Source: an uncultured Clostridia bacterium
Lineage (GTDB): Bacteria; Bacillota; Clostridia; Christensenellales; CAG-138
Direction: 5' to 3'
DNA length: 64,000 nucleotides
Assembly: GCA_947168855.1 (NCBI GenBank)
Contig: CAMVNO010000005.1
Coordinates: forward strand, 1 to 64,000
The translations under genes were made by a program, and so were the position numbers. The notes under the pieces are model-generated. The model was not told where the DNA came from and made no database searches. It saw nothing but the letters and a program-made list of their open reading frames with translations. Positions 24,655 through 33,542 of the stretch are shown piece by piece. The first letter of the stretch is position 1; the number at the start of each line of letters is the position of its first letter.

Positions 24655-24656
24655 CC

Positions 24657-26225
24657 ATGAAAAGACGTTCCAAAACCGAAATCGCATACCCTCTGATACG
24701 CATACAGCTGATCGTGTTTTTCGTGCTGCTGTCACTCGGCGTGACGGCTGCGCTCTTGTACCCGTCGATCTGTCTGCGGCTCGGACGCCGCGCGATGGAA
24801 AAAGGCGATACCGAACGCGCCGTTCGGTATTTTCAGCAGGCGGGTTCCGATGACGAAGCGCAGAACTTGCTGAACGCATCCCGCGAGCAGCAGGCGGAAT
24901 CGCTTCTTGCGGAAGGGCGGTACGCGGAAGCGCTTGCGATCCTCCCGGAGCTTCCCGGGATCGCGCCGGACGACGCGCGCATCCTTGCCTGCCGATACGG
25001 GATCGCAAAGGACGCCGAACAGCGCGGCGCGTACACCGAAGCGCGCGACGGCTATGCGGCGCTGTCCGGCTACGCGGACGCCGCCGACCGGCTCGTCGCA
25101 TGCGAGATCGCCATAGCCAAGGCTGCGTGGGCGGACGGCGATACCGAGACGGCGCTTGCGCTGATCGGCAAGTATCCGCAAAACCCGGACATGGCGGCGC
25201 TCTATCGGGAAATCCGGCTGAGCGACGCGCGTACGCTTCTTGCGTCCGATACGCCGGAATCGGGTTTATCGCTTCTCCTGCAGCTTTGGAGCGAGGACGA
25301 GTCGCTGACCGATGAAGTGATCGCCGCGGAGCGCAGGCTCTATCCCTATCTGTACGCGGATCGGGACGACGCATTCGTGCTGGAACAGCTCCGCACGCTC
25401 AACGCGGCGCAGGCTTCCCGGAAGAATGAACTGGAACGCGTACGTGAACAGATGCCGACCGGCGTCCTGGCAGTCGGCAATGCGCATACGGCGGCGCTCC
25501 GCACGGACGGGACCGTCCTTGCCGCAGGCGACAACACCTACGGACAATGCAATGTATCGGAATGGACGGACATCGTCGCGATCGCCGCAGGCGCGTTCCA
25601 TACGGTCGGTCTCAAAGCCGACGGTTCTGTCGTTTGCACGGGCGACAACTCGCGCGGGCAATGCGACGCGAACGGCTGCGCCGATGTCGCGGAGATCGAA
25701 GCCCACGCAATGGATACCGTTCTTCGGCGCAAAGACGGCTCTATCGTCTGTTTCGGCGCGCACGATTACACGCCGAATACTTTGAGCTGGACCGATATCG
25801 TCCGGCTCTCCCCCGCCGCATACGGGCTTGTGGGGCTTGCCGCGGACGGCACCGCAATGGCGACCGAGGCGTCTCTTCTGACGCCGGCGTTCCGCGCGCT
25901 TTCGGAGATCTCCGCAGCCGGAGATTACGTTGTCGGCGTCACCGGGGAAGGTGATCTTGTGACCTCCGCGCCGGTCGATCCGCACTTTACAAACGTCGTT
26001 CGCGCGGAAGCAGCGTCAACCGGATTTTTCGTTCTGACCGCGGACGGCTCCGTGCGGGCGGTCCTGTGGACGGACGACGATTACACCCCGCTTCTCTCCC
26101 GCACCGATATCGCGGCGATCGCGTTCTCCGGAACGCATGCGGTCGCGCTGCTCAGAGACGGGTCCTACCTTGCCTGCGGCGAGAACGGCAGCGGTCAATG
26201 CGAGGTTTCGGACTGGCGCCGCTGA
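24657..26225 (+). CDS. Membrane-anchored protein with TPR-like repeats and RCC1 repeats
   Basis: A 522-residue protein, one N-terminal membrane helix (residues about 14-35). Residues 40-250 are Ala/Glu-rich helical hairpins resembling tetratricopeptide repeats (for example AEGRYAEALAILPELPG). Residues about 265-520 contain RCC1-type beta-propeller repeats, such as HTVGLKADGSVVCTGDN and HAVALLRDGSYLACGEN. It starts 2 bases after the DHHW gene, so it belongs to the acetylation operon and may hold a surface complex or ligand. No catalytic motif seen. Confidence 0.75.
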   Translation: MKRRSKTEIAYPLIRIQLIVFFVLLSLGVTAALLYPSICLRLGRRAMEKGDTERAVRYFQQAGSDDEAQNLLNASREQQAESLLAEGRYAEALAILPELPGIAPDDARILACRYGIAKDAEQRGAYTEARDGYAALSGYADAADRLVACEIAIAKAAWADGDTETALALIGKYPQNPDMAALYREIRLSDARTLLASDTPESGLSLLLQLWSEDESLTDEVIAAERRLYPYLYADRDDAFVLEQLRTLNAAQASRKNELERVREQMPTGVLAVGNAHTAALRTDGTVLAAGDNTYGQCNVSEWTDIVAIAAGAFHTVGLKADGSVVCTGDNSRGQCDANGCADVAEIEAHAMDTVLRRKDGSIVCFGAHDYTPNTLSWTDIVRLSPAAYGLVGLAADGTAMATEASLLTPAFRALSEISAAGDYVVGVTGEGDLVTSAPVDPHFTNVVRAEAASTGFFVLTADGSVRAVLWTDDDYTPLLSRTDIAAIAFSGTHAVALLRDGSYLACGENGSGQCEVSDWRR

Positions 26226-26252
26226 TCCCCGTGAAAAAGCAGGTGTGATCGG

Positions 26253-26281
26253 TTGCAATTTTGCGCGCGGCGTTGTACAAT
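26253..26281 (+). promoter_or_regulatory. Sigma-A promoter of pyk
   Basis: TTGCAA, 17 bases, TACAAT; predicted start near 26288 with a short leader. Confidence 0.8.
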
Positions 26282-26314
26282 ATACTATATAGGAATCAGA
26301 AGGGACGTGTGTGT

Positions 26315-27730
26315 ATGAGAAAGACAAAGATCATCTGTACCATCGGACCGTCGAGCGACAAGCCGGAGGTCTTTCGCGCAATGTGCCTTGCGGGGCTGAA
26401 CGTCGCCCGGCTGAACTTCTCCCACGGCACGCACGAGGAGCATCAGAAAAAGATCGACATGATCAAGGCGGTGCGCGAAGAGCTGAATCTTCCGATCCCG
26501 ATCATGCTCGACACCAAGGGACCCGAATACCGGATCCGCACGTTTGAAAACGGCAAGATCACGCTGTCCGACGGCGACGCGTTCACGTTCACCACGCGCG
26601 ATATCGTCGGCGACGAAAGCATCGTTTCGGTCAGCTATGCGGGGCTTGCGGACGACCTTTCCGTCGGCGACCGGATCCTTGTCAACAACGGGCTCGTCAT
26701 CTTCGAGGTCGAATCGATCGAGGGCACGGAGATCCATTGCCGCGTCGTCACCGGCGGCGTGCTCAGCGACCGCAAGAGCATGAGCTTTCCCGGCAAGGTC
26801 ATGCGGCAGAAGTACCTCAGCGAGCAGGACAAGGCGGACCTTCTGTTCGGCATTCAGAACGGTGTGGAATTCATCGCGGCGTCGTTCGTGTCCTGCAAGC
26901 AGGATCTTCTGGATCTCAAAGGCTTTCTGCATGAGCACGGCGGCGACAGCATCGACGTCATTGCCAAGATCGAAAAACGCCACGGCGTCGACAACATCGA
27001 CGAGATCTGCTCCTGCTGCGAAGGTGTCATGGTTGCGCGCGGCGATCTCGGCGTGGAGGTGCCGTTTACGGAGCTTCCCGCGATCCAGAAGCATCTGATC
27101 ACCAAATGCCGTCTTTTGGGCAAGCGCGTCATCACCGCGACCGAAATGCTCGAAAGCATGATCTCAAATCCGCGTCCGACACGCGCCGAGATCAGCGACG
27201 TCGCCAACGCGGTTTACGACGGCACGAGCGCGATCATGCTCTCCGGCGAATCCGCCGCCGGCAAATATCCGGTCGAAGCCGTCCGCACGATGGGCGAGAT
27301 CGCCGAGGAGACCGAGCGCCACATCGACTATAAGCAGCAGTTTGAATCCCAGAGCTTTACGATCCACAACCGCGTCGACGCGATCTCGCACGCCGCCTGC
27401 ACCATGGCGATCGACCTCAACGCGAGCGCGATCGTCGTAACCTCGCTGAGCGGCCTCACGGTGCGCATGGTATCGCGTTTCCGCGCGCCGATCACGATCC
27501 TCGGACTTGCGACCAACCGAAACGCATGGTACAAGCTCGCGCTCAGCTGGGGCGTCGTTCCCGTACTGACCGAGCAGTTCCCGAGCATGGAGGTGCTGTA
27601 TTTCTACGCGGCGCGCTGCGCGAAAAAGACGCTCTCCCTCGCCCCCGGATCAACCGTCGTCATGACCGGCGGCGACACGACCGGCGCAAGCGGCAACACG
27701 AACGTACTGCGCATCGAAACGATCGTTTAA
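26315..27730 (+). CDS. pyk: Pyruvate kinase
   Basis: A 471-residue pyruvate kinase, making ATP and pyruvate from phosphoenolpyruvate and ADP. Motifs: CTIGPSSDKPEVFRAM and LNFSHG at the N-terminus, DTKGPEYR, MVARGDLGVEVPF, and the signature around ATEMLESMISNPRPTRAE. The length corresponds to the short form without the C-terminal PEP-utiliser extension seen in Bacillus. The frame extends upstream to 26261, but ATG 26315 with AGAAGGGA is the plausible start. Single-gene unit. Confidence 0.95.
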   Translation: MRKTKIICTIGPSSDKPEVFRAMCLAGLNVARLNFSHGTHEEHQKKIDMIKAVREELNLPIPIMLDTKGPEYRIRTFENGKITLSDGDAFTFTTRDIVGDESIVSVSYAGLADDLSVGDRILVNNGLVIFEVESIEGTEIHCRVVTGGVLSDRKSMSFPGKVMRQKYLSEQDKADLLFGIQNGVEFIAASFVSCKQDLLDLKGFLHEHGGDSIDVIAKIEKRHGVDNIDEICSCCEGVMVARGDLGVEVPFTELPAIQKHLITKCRLLGKRVITATEMLESMISNPRPTRAEISDVANAVYDGTSAIMLSGESAAGKYPVEAVRTMGEIAEETERHIDYKQQFESQSFTIHNRVDAISHAACTMAIDLNASAIVVTSLSGLTVRMVSRFRAPITILGLATNRNAWYKLALSWGVVPVLTEQFPSMEVLYFYAARCAKKTLSLAPGSTVVMTGGDTTGASGNTNVLRIETIV

Positions 27731-27745
27731 CCCGGCAGATTTGCA

Positions 27746-27773
27746 AAGCCCCCGCATCGGCGGGGGCTTTTTT
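27746..27773. terminator. Terminator after pyk
   Basis: AAGCCCCCGC / GCGGGGGCTT stem with loop ATCG and a T6 tract; it also lies just beyond the stop of the converging membrane-protein gene. Confidence 0.9.
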
Positions 27774-27776
27774 CAT

Positions 27777-28532
27777 TCATGCGTTTTTCTTTTCCGGCAA
27801 CCGGAATTCCAGCAGATACAGTCCGAACGCGCCGAGCGCGATCAGTCCGAGATAAACGACGATCTCGACCGCAACGCCCGCATGCGCGGCGATCGCGTCA
27901 AAAACCGGCTGGGTCGAGGGATAGAACGGCGTGATATAAAACATATTGGCTTCGTAACGGACGTCGCGGATCCAAAGATGGCTCGCGACATTGACGATCT
28001 CCGCAACGACCGCCATGCCGAGATAGAGAACCAGCGCCGGGAGAAACGGCACCTTTTCGCGGTGCCTGAGGATGCGGAACGCGGTCAGTCCTTCGAGCAG
28101 CATGACCGCATGATACAGAAAGCTGTGACAGAACAGCAGAATCTGCGGACGCATCATATCCTCCGGGATCAGCAGGGCAAAGACCGCGCCGATCATCGAG
28201 AACGTGCAGAGAAACACGAGCGCGGCGCTCTGCGCTTTTCCCCGGAGAAGCGGCGCAAGGGCGGAGCAGTACATCGCCTGACTGCAAAGCTGCCACGGGA
28301 AGAACCACATGGAACGCGTGCCGCGATACACATAGCGCACAACGAACCATTGCTTCCACGCCTCGGCAAGAAGCATGCACAGACCCATGACAAACAGCAG
28401 CCGCAGAAGCCGCCGCTCGTCCGACCTGCGGATCGCAAGCGCAAACAGCACCGACGCCGCAAGAATGCCGGCGAGGATCAGCCAATGTACAAGCCCGTAC
28501 GGTTGGGGCGTTGTCGAAAACACCAGGTCCAT
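27777..28532 (-). CDS. YwaF/TIGR02206-like integral membrane protein
   Basis: A 251-residue protein with about six to seven membrane helices and family-typical residues such as EAWKQWFVVRYVY and MWFFPWQLCSQ in the N-terminal half. It resembles the uncharacterised Bacillus YwaF group; no function is established. I choose ATG 28532, 8 bases after AGGAGG, over the adjacent GTG 28535. It stands alone between pyk and the symporter. Confidence 0.65.
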   Translation of the reverse strand: MDLVFSTTPQPYGLVHWLILAGILAASVLFALAIRRSDERRLLRLLFVMGLCMLLAEAWKQWFVVRYVYRGTRSMWFFPWQLCSQAMYCSALAPLLRGKAQSAALVFLCTFSMIGAVFALLIPEDMMRPQILLFCHSFLYHAVMLLEGLTAFRILRHREKVPFLPALVLYLGMAVVAEIVNVASHLWIRDVRYEANMFYITPFYPSTQPVFDAIAAHAGVAVEIVVYLGLIALGAFGLYLLEFRLPEKKNA

Positions 28533-28618
28533 CACGCGTTCCCTCCTTTTGTATCAGTATAGCATTTTCGCCGAAAAAAGCAATGATCCGGGAATTTGCC
28601 CGGGCGGCGTCTGATGAA

Positions 28619-28647
28619 TTGACTTTTGCGGACCGATTTCATATAAT
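28619..28647 (+). promoter_or_regulatory. Sigma-A promoter only six bases before the symporter ATG
   Basis: TTGACT, 17 bases, TATAAT ending at 28647. The expected transcription start falls at or within a base or two of ATG 28654, so the mRNA would be leaderless. Confidence 0.75.
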
Positions 28648-28653
28648 AAAAGA

Positions 28654-29868
28654 ATGGAACGGAAAGAATCCCTGAAAAAACACGCGCATCTTCTGTCGTG
28701 GATCACGCTTGCCTGTTTTGCCGCCGGTGCGGTGACCGGGCTTTTGTGTCCGCGGCTGTTTTCATATATCGGGTTTCTCGGCACCGTTTATATCAATCTT
28801 CTGAAGCTGATGGCGCTGCCGATCGTGCTGTGCACGGTGTTCGGCGCGGCTTCCCGCGGTATGCGCAGCGCATCCGGAACGATTCTCCGAACGGTCCTGC
28901 TGTTCATCATCCTGTTTACCGTTTCGTTTCTGTTGTCCGGCGCGCTGTATTCGATCCTTGCGCCGGGAAAAGGGTTCGTCCTGTCCTCCGGGGAGGTCTG
29001 GTCCGGCAGCGCCGCAGACCTGTCTTGGGACGGTTTTCTGCAAACGATCTTTTCCCCGAACATCTTCGCATCTCTCGGCGCCGGCGCCATGCTGCCGACG
29101 ATCCTGTTTGCCTTCTTCATGGGCGCCGTGGCAGGCAAGGTCGGCGCGCACAAGGTCATGGATCTCATCGCAGAGCTGGAAACGATCTTTTCCCGCATGC
29201 TCTCCTGCATCCTTTGGCTGACGCCGCTTGGCGTCTTCGTGCTGATGGGCAAATGCACTTCGGATTTCGGCGCTGCGGCGCTCGGCGGCGCGCTCAGCTA
29301 TGTGCTTTATGCCTGGGGCGGCTGCATTCTGATCCTGCTGCTCGTCATGATTCTGCCGCTTTGGATCTTCTGCCGCATGAACCCCCTGACCTATTTTCGC
29401 AAAACCGGGCGCGTGCTACTGACCGCGCTCTCCACCTGCTCCTCCGCCGCCACGCTGCCCGAAACGCTGCGCACCTGCCGGGAGGAATTTGACGTGCCGG
29501 AGCACATCGCCGGCGTTGCCGCGCCGCTCGGCTGCACGATCCATATGTGCGGCGGCGCGGTCTCCTTCTGTCTTCTGGCAATGTTTACCATGCAAATGAC
29601 GGGACGCCCCGTAACCGTCGGCACGTTCCTGCTGATGCTTGTATTTGCCGAAGCGCTGAACATGGCGGCGCCGGGCATTCCGGGCGGCGGCATCGTGCTC
29701 GGCGCGACCTTTTTGAGCTTGCTCGGCATGCAGGAGATCGGTCTGTTCCTCGGCATGTACGCCGGGATCTACCGGCTTCTGGACATGGCGTATACCTCTC
29801 TGAACGTCGCGGGCGACGTCACCGCCGTTTTGCTGATCCATCGCTGGGAAGGGAGGAAAAAGCAATGA
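28654..29868 (+). CDS. DAACS-family dicarboxylate/glutamate:cation symporter
   Basis: A 404-residue multi-pass carrier of the GltP/DctA family. Markers: serine-rich TALSTCSSAATLPETLRTC for the re-entrant hairpin, GCTIHMCGGAV, and AAPGIPGGGIVLG in place of the usual NMDGT-region motifs. A role in glutamate or aspartate uptake would suit the fermentation genes at 13-21 kb. ATG 28654 has no ribosome site and lies at the predicted transcript start, so initiation is probably leaderless. It overlaps the aminotransferase gene by 4 bases (ATGA). Confidence 0.85.
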   Translation: MERKESLKKHAHLLSWITLACFAAGAVTGLLCPRLFSYIGFLGTVYINLLKLMALPIVLCTVFGAASRGMRSASGTILRTVLLFIILFTVSFLLSGALYSILAPGKGFVLSSGEVWSGSAADLSWDGFLQTIFSPNIFASLGAGAMLPTILFAFFMGAVAGKVGAHKVMDLIAELETIFSRMLSCILWLTPLGVFVLMGKCTSDFGAAALGGALSYVLYAWGGCILILLLVMILPLWIFCRMNPLTYFRKTGRVLLTALSTCSSAATLPETLRTCREEFDVPEHIAGVAAPLGCTIHMCGGAVSFCLLAMFTMQMTGRPVTVGTFLLMLVFAEALNMAAPGIPGGGIVLGATFLSLLGMQEIGLFLGMYAGIYRLLDMAYTSLNVAGDVTAVLLIHRWEGRKKQ

Positions 29869-30992
29869 AACCGCTTCACCGCATCGTTCCTCCCTCGATC
29901 ACCATGTCGCTGGACCGTCAGGCGAAGGAGCTTGTCGCGTCCGGCAAAGACGTCATCAATCTGACGGCGGGTCAGGTGGACCTGCCGATGCCGGACGCCG
30001 CAAAGGAAGCCGTCCGCGTTGCACTCGAAGCCGACCGCACCGGCTATGTTCCCGCCGCGGGCTCCGCCGATGTGATCGGCGCCGTTCGGAACCGAATGGG
30101 CTGGCGGAACGGCAATATTCTGATCTCCGCCGGCGCAAAGCCGCTTCTGTCCGCGGCGGTCGCCTGCATCGCGGGTCCGGGCGACGAAGTCCTTGTCCCG
30201 ACGCCGTGCTATACGAGCTATCCCGAAATGATCCGTCTTGCGGGAGCCGTTTCCGTTCCGGTTGCGGGCGATCCCGAAAACCGATTTGCCGTATCAAGGG
30301 AAGCGCTCGAAGCCGTCGTGTCCGACCGCACAAAAGCGCTGCTCTTCAACAACCCCGTCAATCCGACCGGCACGGTGTACCGTTCCGATGAGCTGCAGAA
30401 GATCGTTGATTTCTGCGTCGAACATGACCTGTACCTGATTGCGGACGAGGTATACGGCACGTTTGTCTACGACGAGCCGTTCGTGAGCCTGTACAGTTTT
30501 CCGGATGTGCGTGACCGGCTCATTTTGGTCAACAGCGCATCCAAGGCGTTTGCCATGGCAGGTCTGCGGCTCGGCTATGCGGTCATGCCGGACGCCGTCG
30601 CCGGCGCGGTTTCGGCATATCTCAGTCACATGCTCGGCTGTCCGTGCTCGCTTTCGGAGCGCGCCGCAATGGCAGCTCTGGAAGAAGATGCGCGTTTCTG
30701 TTTCGATCTTCGGGAGGTGTTCCGCAAAAGGCGCGACGTTTTGTTCCCGCTGATCGCCGCGATCCCCGGCGCTAAGATCGAAAAGAGCGCCGGCGCATTC
30801 TATCTCTGGCTCGATATCCGCAATACCGGCATGGATGATACGGCGTTCTGCCGCGCGCTTCTCGACCGGGAAGGCGTTGCGCTGACGCCCGGCAGCGCGT
30901 TCCTCTGTCCCGGCTTTGTCCGCCTTGCCTATACGCAGCCGGAGCCGGTTCTGACGGAAGCGTCGATGCGGCTCAGACGGTTTTTCGTTTGA
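29865..30992 (+). CDS. Class I/II PLP-dependent aminotransferase
   Basis: A 375-residue fold-type I aminotransferase of the aspartate aminotransferase group. The PLP lysine is in NSASKAFAMAGLRLGY near residue 225, the cofactor-binding FNNPVNPTGTVY near 160, and LIADEVYGTFVY follows it. Co-transcribed with the symporter (ATGA overlap, GGGAGG ahead of ATG 29865), so it may act on the imported amino acid, for example aspartate with 2-oxoglutarate. Exact substrates cannot be read from sequence. Confidence 0.85.
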   Translation: MKPLHRIVPPSITMSLDRQAKELVASGKDVINLTAGQVDLPMPDAAKEAVRVALEADRTGYVPAAGSADVIGAVRNRMGWRNGNILISAGAKPLLSAAVACIAGPGDEVLVPTPCYTSYPEMIRLAGAVSVPVAGDPENRFAVSREALEAVVSDRTKALLFNNPVNPTGTVYRSDELQKIVDFCVEHDLYLIADEVYGTFVYDEPFVSLYSFPDVRDRLILVNSASKAFAMAGLRLGYAVMPDAVAGAVSAYLSHMLGCPCSLSERAAMAALEEDARFCFDLREVFRKRRDVLFPLIAAIPGAKIEKSAGAFYLWLDIRNTGMDDTAFCRALLDREGVALTPGSAFLCPGFVRLAYTQPEPVLTEASMRLRRFFV

Positions 30993-31077
30993 ATTCGGGT
31001 GACCGATCATGCAACCAACGCCGCAAGTACAGGTCTCCGATAAATGCATATTTTTTGTGAATAACAAAATTTGACGA

Positions 31078-31106
31078 TTGACAATTCGCGGTTTTATTGC
31101 TATAGT
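31078..31106 (+). promoter_or_regulatory. Strong sigma-A promoter of the RiPP-like cluster
   Basis: TTGACA, 17 bases, TATAGT; start near 31113. A second TTGACG lies just upstream at 31071. The leader of about 55 bases ends at AAAGGAG (31154-31160). Confidence 0.88.
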
Positions 31107-31168
31107 ATAGCAAGGAAATTGGTGTATTATATTAGATCGCTTTCCGTCAGTATAAAGGAGTGAGCACC

Positions 31169-31291
31169 GTGGAACAATATGAAAAGCCAAAGATGGATAT
31201 TATTGTTCTGACGGAAGACATTATTGTCAAGAGCTGTAGCAAGGCATGCAACGGCGGCATTGATGTGATCGAACTCCCTGATTTCCCATAA
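31169..31291 (+). CDS. Putative RiPP precursor peptide 1
   Basis: A 40-residue peptide starting at GTG 31169, 8 bases after AAAGGAG. The first 20 or so residues (EQYEKPKMDIIVLTEDIIV) match those of the next peptide and look like a leader; the rest (KSCSKACNGG then an acidic end) holds two cysteines and a GG pair. Paired with a SPASM radical SAM enzyme, a PqqD-like protein and a protease downstream, it is a plausible thioether-type RiPP substrate. No known class was recognised. Confidence 0.65.
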   Translation: MEQYEKPKMDIIVLTEDIIVKSCSKACNGGIDVIELPDFP

Positions 31292-31303
31292 TAAATGGAG
31301 GTA

Positions 31304-31438
31304 ATGATGATGAAAGATTATGAAAAGCCCGTAATGGACGTCATCCTTTTGAACGGTGATGTTGTTACTGCGTCCTGCCCTGATGATTATTCGTGCCCCA
31401 CTGAGACCGAACCCATTTGCATGTGGGGCGATGATTGA
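31304..31438 (+). CDS. Putative RiPP precursor peptide 2
   Basis: A 44-residue peptide with three consecutive ATGs (31304, 31307, 31310) after GGAGGT; the last has the best spacing. It shares the leader pattern YEKPxMDxIxLxxDxV with peptide 1, then has a different core with three cysteines (SCPDDYSCPTE and PICMWGDD). It lies 12 bases after peptide 1. The common leader and divergent cores argue for two substrates of one modifying system. Confidence 0.65.
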   Translation: MMMKDYEKPVMDVILLNGDVVTASCPDDYSCPTETEPICMWGDD

Positions 31439-31477
31439 TTGGATCAAAGGAGATCGGCGATCTGTATAGTTAATAAC

Positions 31478-32803
31478 ATGATTGAGATTTGTAAGCCGGA
31501 TGCTGCGCTTGCTAAGGTTATTTTACCGCAAAAGGCGCAGCCCGGTATTTCTTATGTTCCGTCACAATTCGTACTGCCGTTTTCGCACAACGGAAAGCAG
31601 TACGTTTTTAACGTATTCACAAAGCAGTTGATTGAGGGGGAGCTTCCGGATTCGGCACACGCGGGCGAAGGTTTTGACGATCTGATCGAAGCGATGTTCC
31701 TTGTGCCGGAGGGCAAGGACGAGTGCGCCTATTATAAATCGATCGCGCGGATGATGCGCCTGTACGGACAGAAAAAAGGCGTCTCCGGCTATACGATCAT
31801 GCCGACGCTCGGCTGCAACGCGCGCTGCGTCTACTGCTACGAGGAAGGCAGAAAGCCGGTCAAAATGACGCCGGAAATCGTCGAGCAGACGATCCGTTAT
31901 ATTCTGAAAACCCGTTCAAAAGAAAACATCACCATCAGTTGGTTCGGCGGCGAACCTCTGCTGTGTCCGGATATCATCGACCATATCTGCGATCGGCTGC
32001 GCGAGGAAAACGTTTCCTTTCAATCGATCATGGTCACAAACGGCAGCCTGATCACACCCGGAATCATCGAAAAGATGCTGACGCGTTGGAACCTCGGACG
32101 GCTGCAGATCTCCCTGGACGGGACGGAGCAGGATTACATCGCCAGAAAACGGTATTACGCCGATTCCGATCAATATCACACCGTGCTGCACACGATCGGA
32201 CAACTGTCGGAAGCCGGGATTCGTGTTGCGGTACGCGTCAACGTGGACGAGGACAACTGGCCGGGTATCCCGCACCTTCTGGACGACATGGATCGTTTTG
32301 TCGGGCACAAGGAGAACGTCACGGTATATTTCAGTCCGCTGATGAACGTTCGCGCCGGAGAAAACGACCTTGCCATGTGGAAGAAAATCACAGAGGCTGC
32401 ACCTTTGGTCAATAAAGCCGGATTCCGTCCGCTTGCACATTTAAGATCGTTCATGAAATTCCGTGCCAATCGATGCATGGCGGACAGCGGTTGCGAGGTC
32501 ATCGGACCGGACGGCAGCCTGTATCCGTGCGAACACTGCCCGCCGGAGAGCCGCTTCGGCGACATCTTCAACGGTACGACCGACGCGCAGGCAAGATACG
32601 AGTTCTGCAGGACCGACCGCACGCGCGAGATGTGCCGCAAATGTGTGTTCTTGCCGGATTGTACAAGCTTTGCTTCGTGTCCGTGGGTGGATGCGCACTG
32701 CGAAGAAGCGCACAAGATCAACGCGTTGTCGAATCTGAAGCAAATGCTCGATCAGCGTGCAGATCAAACGGAAGAACCGGACGAGGACGAAACCGTCTGT
32801 TAA
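31478..32803 (+). CDS. Radical SAM/SPASM peptide maturase
   Basis: A 441-residue enzyme. The radical SAM cluster motif CNARCVYCYEE is near residue 110, followed by a TIM-barrel (ISWFGGEPLL, LQISLDGTEQ). The C-terminal SPASM region carries many cysteines for auxiliary clusters (GPDGSLYPCEHC, MCRKCVFLPDC, SCPW). Such enzymes form carbon-sulfur or carbon-carbon links in RiPP precursors. ATG 31478 is the first plausible start, although the AAAGGAG at 31445 is 26 bases away; TTG 31439 is in frame. Confidence 0.88.
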   Translation: MIEICKPDAALAKVILPQKAQPGISYVPSQFVLPFSHNGKQYVFNVFTKQLIEGELPDSAHAGEGFDDLIEAMFLVPEGKDECAYYKSIARMMRLYGQKKGVSGYTIMPTLGCNARCVYCYEEGRKPVKMTPEIVEQTIRYILKTRSKENITISWFGGEPLLCPDIIDHICDRLREENVSFQSIMVTNGSLITPGIIEKMLTRWNLGRLQISLDGTEQDYIARKRYYADSDQYHTVLHTIGQLSEAGIRVAVRVNVDEDNWPGIPHLLDDMDRFVGHKENVTVYFSPLMNVRAGENDLAMWKKITEAAPLVNKAGFRPLAHLRSFMKFRANRCMADSGCEVIGPDGSLYPCEHCPPESRFGDIFNGTTDAQARYEFCRTDRTREMCRKCVFLPDCTSFASCPWVDAHCEEAHKINALSNLKQMLDQRADQTEEPDEDETVC

Positions 32804-32815
32804 GGAGAATCCAAT

Positions 32816-33076
32816 ATGAAGCTGAAGAATGATTTTATCGTACAGGACATCGACGACACGCAGTTTTTGGTGCCTTTGGGGCATGAAGCCTTCAACGGGA
32901 TCGTGCGCAGCAACAAGACCGCCGCGTTCATCGTAAACTGTCTGAAAAACGACACAACGAAGGATCAGATCGTGGACGCCATGTGCCTGCAGTACAATGC
33001 GCCGCGCGAGACGATCGACGCCGACGTCGAGGAGATCCTCGCAACGCTCCGAAGCATCAACGCGCTGGAGGAATGA
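32816..33076 (+). CDS. PqqD-like RiPP recognition element protein
   Basis: An 86-residue PqqD-family protein (short winged-helix fold). Such proteins bind the leader peptide and present it to the radical SAM enzyme. Recognisable: NDFIVQDIDDTQFLVPLG for the beta strands and NKTAAFIVNCLKND for the helix. AAGGAG lies before ATG 32816, 12 bases after the maturase gene. It overlaps the protease gene by 4 bases (ATGA). Confidence 0.85.
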   Translation: MKLKNDFIVQDIDDTQFLVPLGHEAFNGIVRSNKTAAFIVNCLKNDTTKDQIVDAMCLQYNAPRETIDADVEEILATLRSINALEE

Positions 33077-33534
33077 CCCGCTTTGAAGACCTTCTGCAAA
33101 AGGACGGCAGACTGGTTTACAAGACAAAGGGCACCAGCATGGAACCCATGCTCCGTCAGAACCGGGACCTTGTGATCATCGAGGTCCCTTCTTCGCATTT
33201 GGACAAGTATGACGTTGCGCTGTACCGGCGCGGCGAAAGCTACGTCCTGCACCGCGTGATCGGCATTGACGACGGATTCTACCGCATCCGCGGAGACAAC
33301 ACCTACGCCGTCGAACGCGTCCCCTTCGAGAATGTGATCGGCGTGCTGAAAAGCTTCAACCGCAAGGGAAAGACGCACGCCGTGACGGAACGCGGCTACC
33401 GGTTTTACGCGCGTTTCTGGAACGCGATCTATCCGCTGCGCGCGTTTCGGATCCGGGTAAGGCGGCTGTTGATCGCAGCGGCGAGGAAGCTCGGGATCCT
33501 CCCCTTTTTGAAGAAACTGCTCAAAAGAAACTGA
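33073..33534 (+). CDS. Soluble S26/S24-type peptidase with a Ser/His pair
   Basis: A 153-residue signal-peptidase-like protein. The nucleophile serine is in GTSMEPML (Ser22) and the conserved LHRVIGID carries His60 where bacterial signal peptidase I has lysine, as in the SipW/Sec11 type; RGDN follows at about 74. There is no N-terminal membrane helix, and the C-terminal 40 residues are strongly basic. As the last gene of the cluster, it may remove the leader from the modified peptides. A function unrelated to the peptides cannot be excluded. Confidence 0.75.
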   Translation: MTRFEDLLQKDGRLVYKTKGTSMEPMLRQNRDLVIIEVPSSHLDKYDVALYRRGESYVLHRVIGIDDGFYRIRGDNTYAVERVPFENVIGVLKSFNRKGKTHAVTERGYRFYARFWNAIYPLRAFRIRVRRLLIAAARKLGILPFLKKLLKRN

Positions 33535-33542
33535 TCGCTCAT

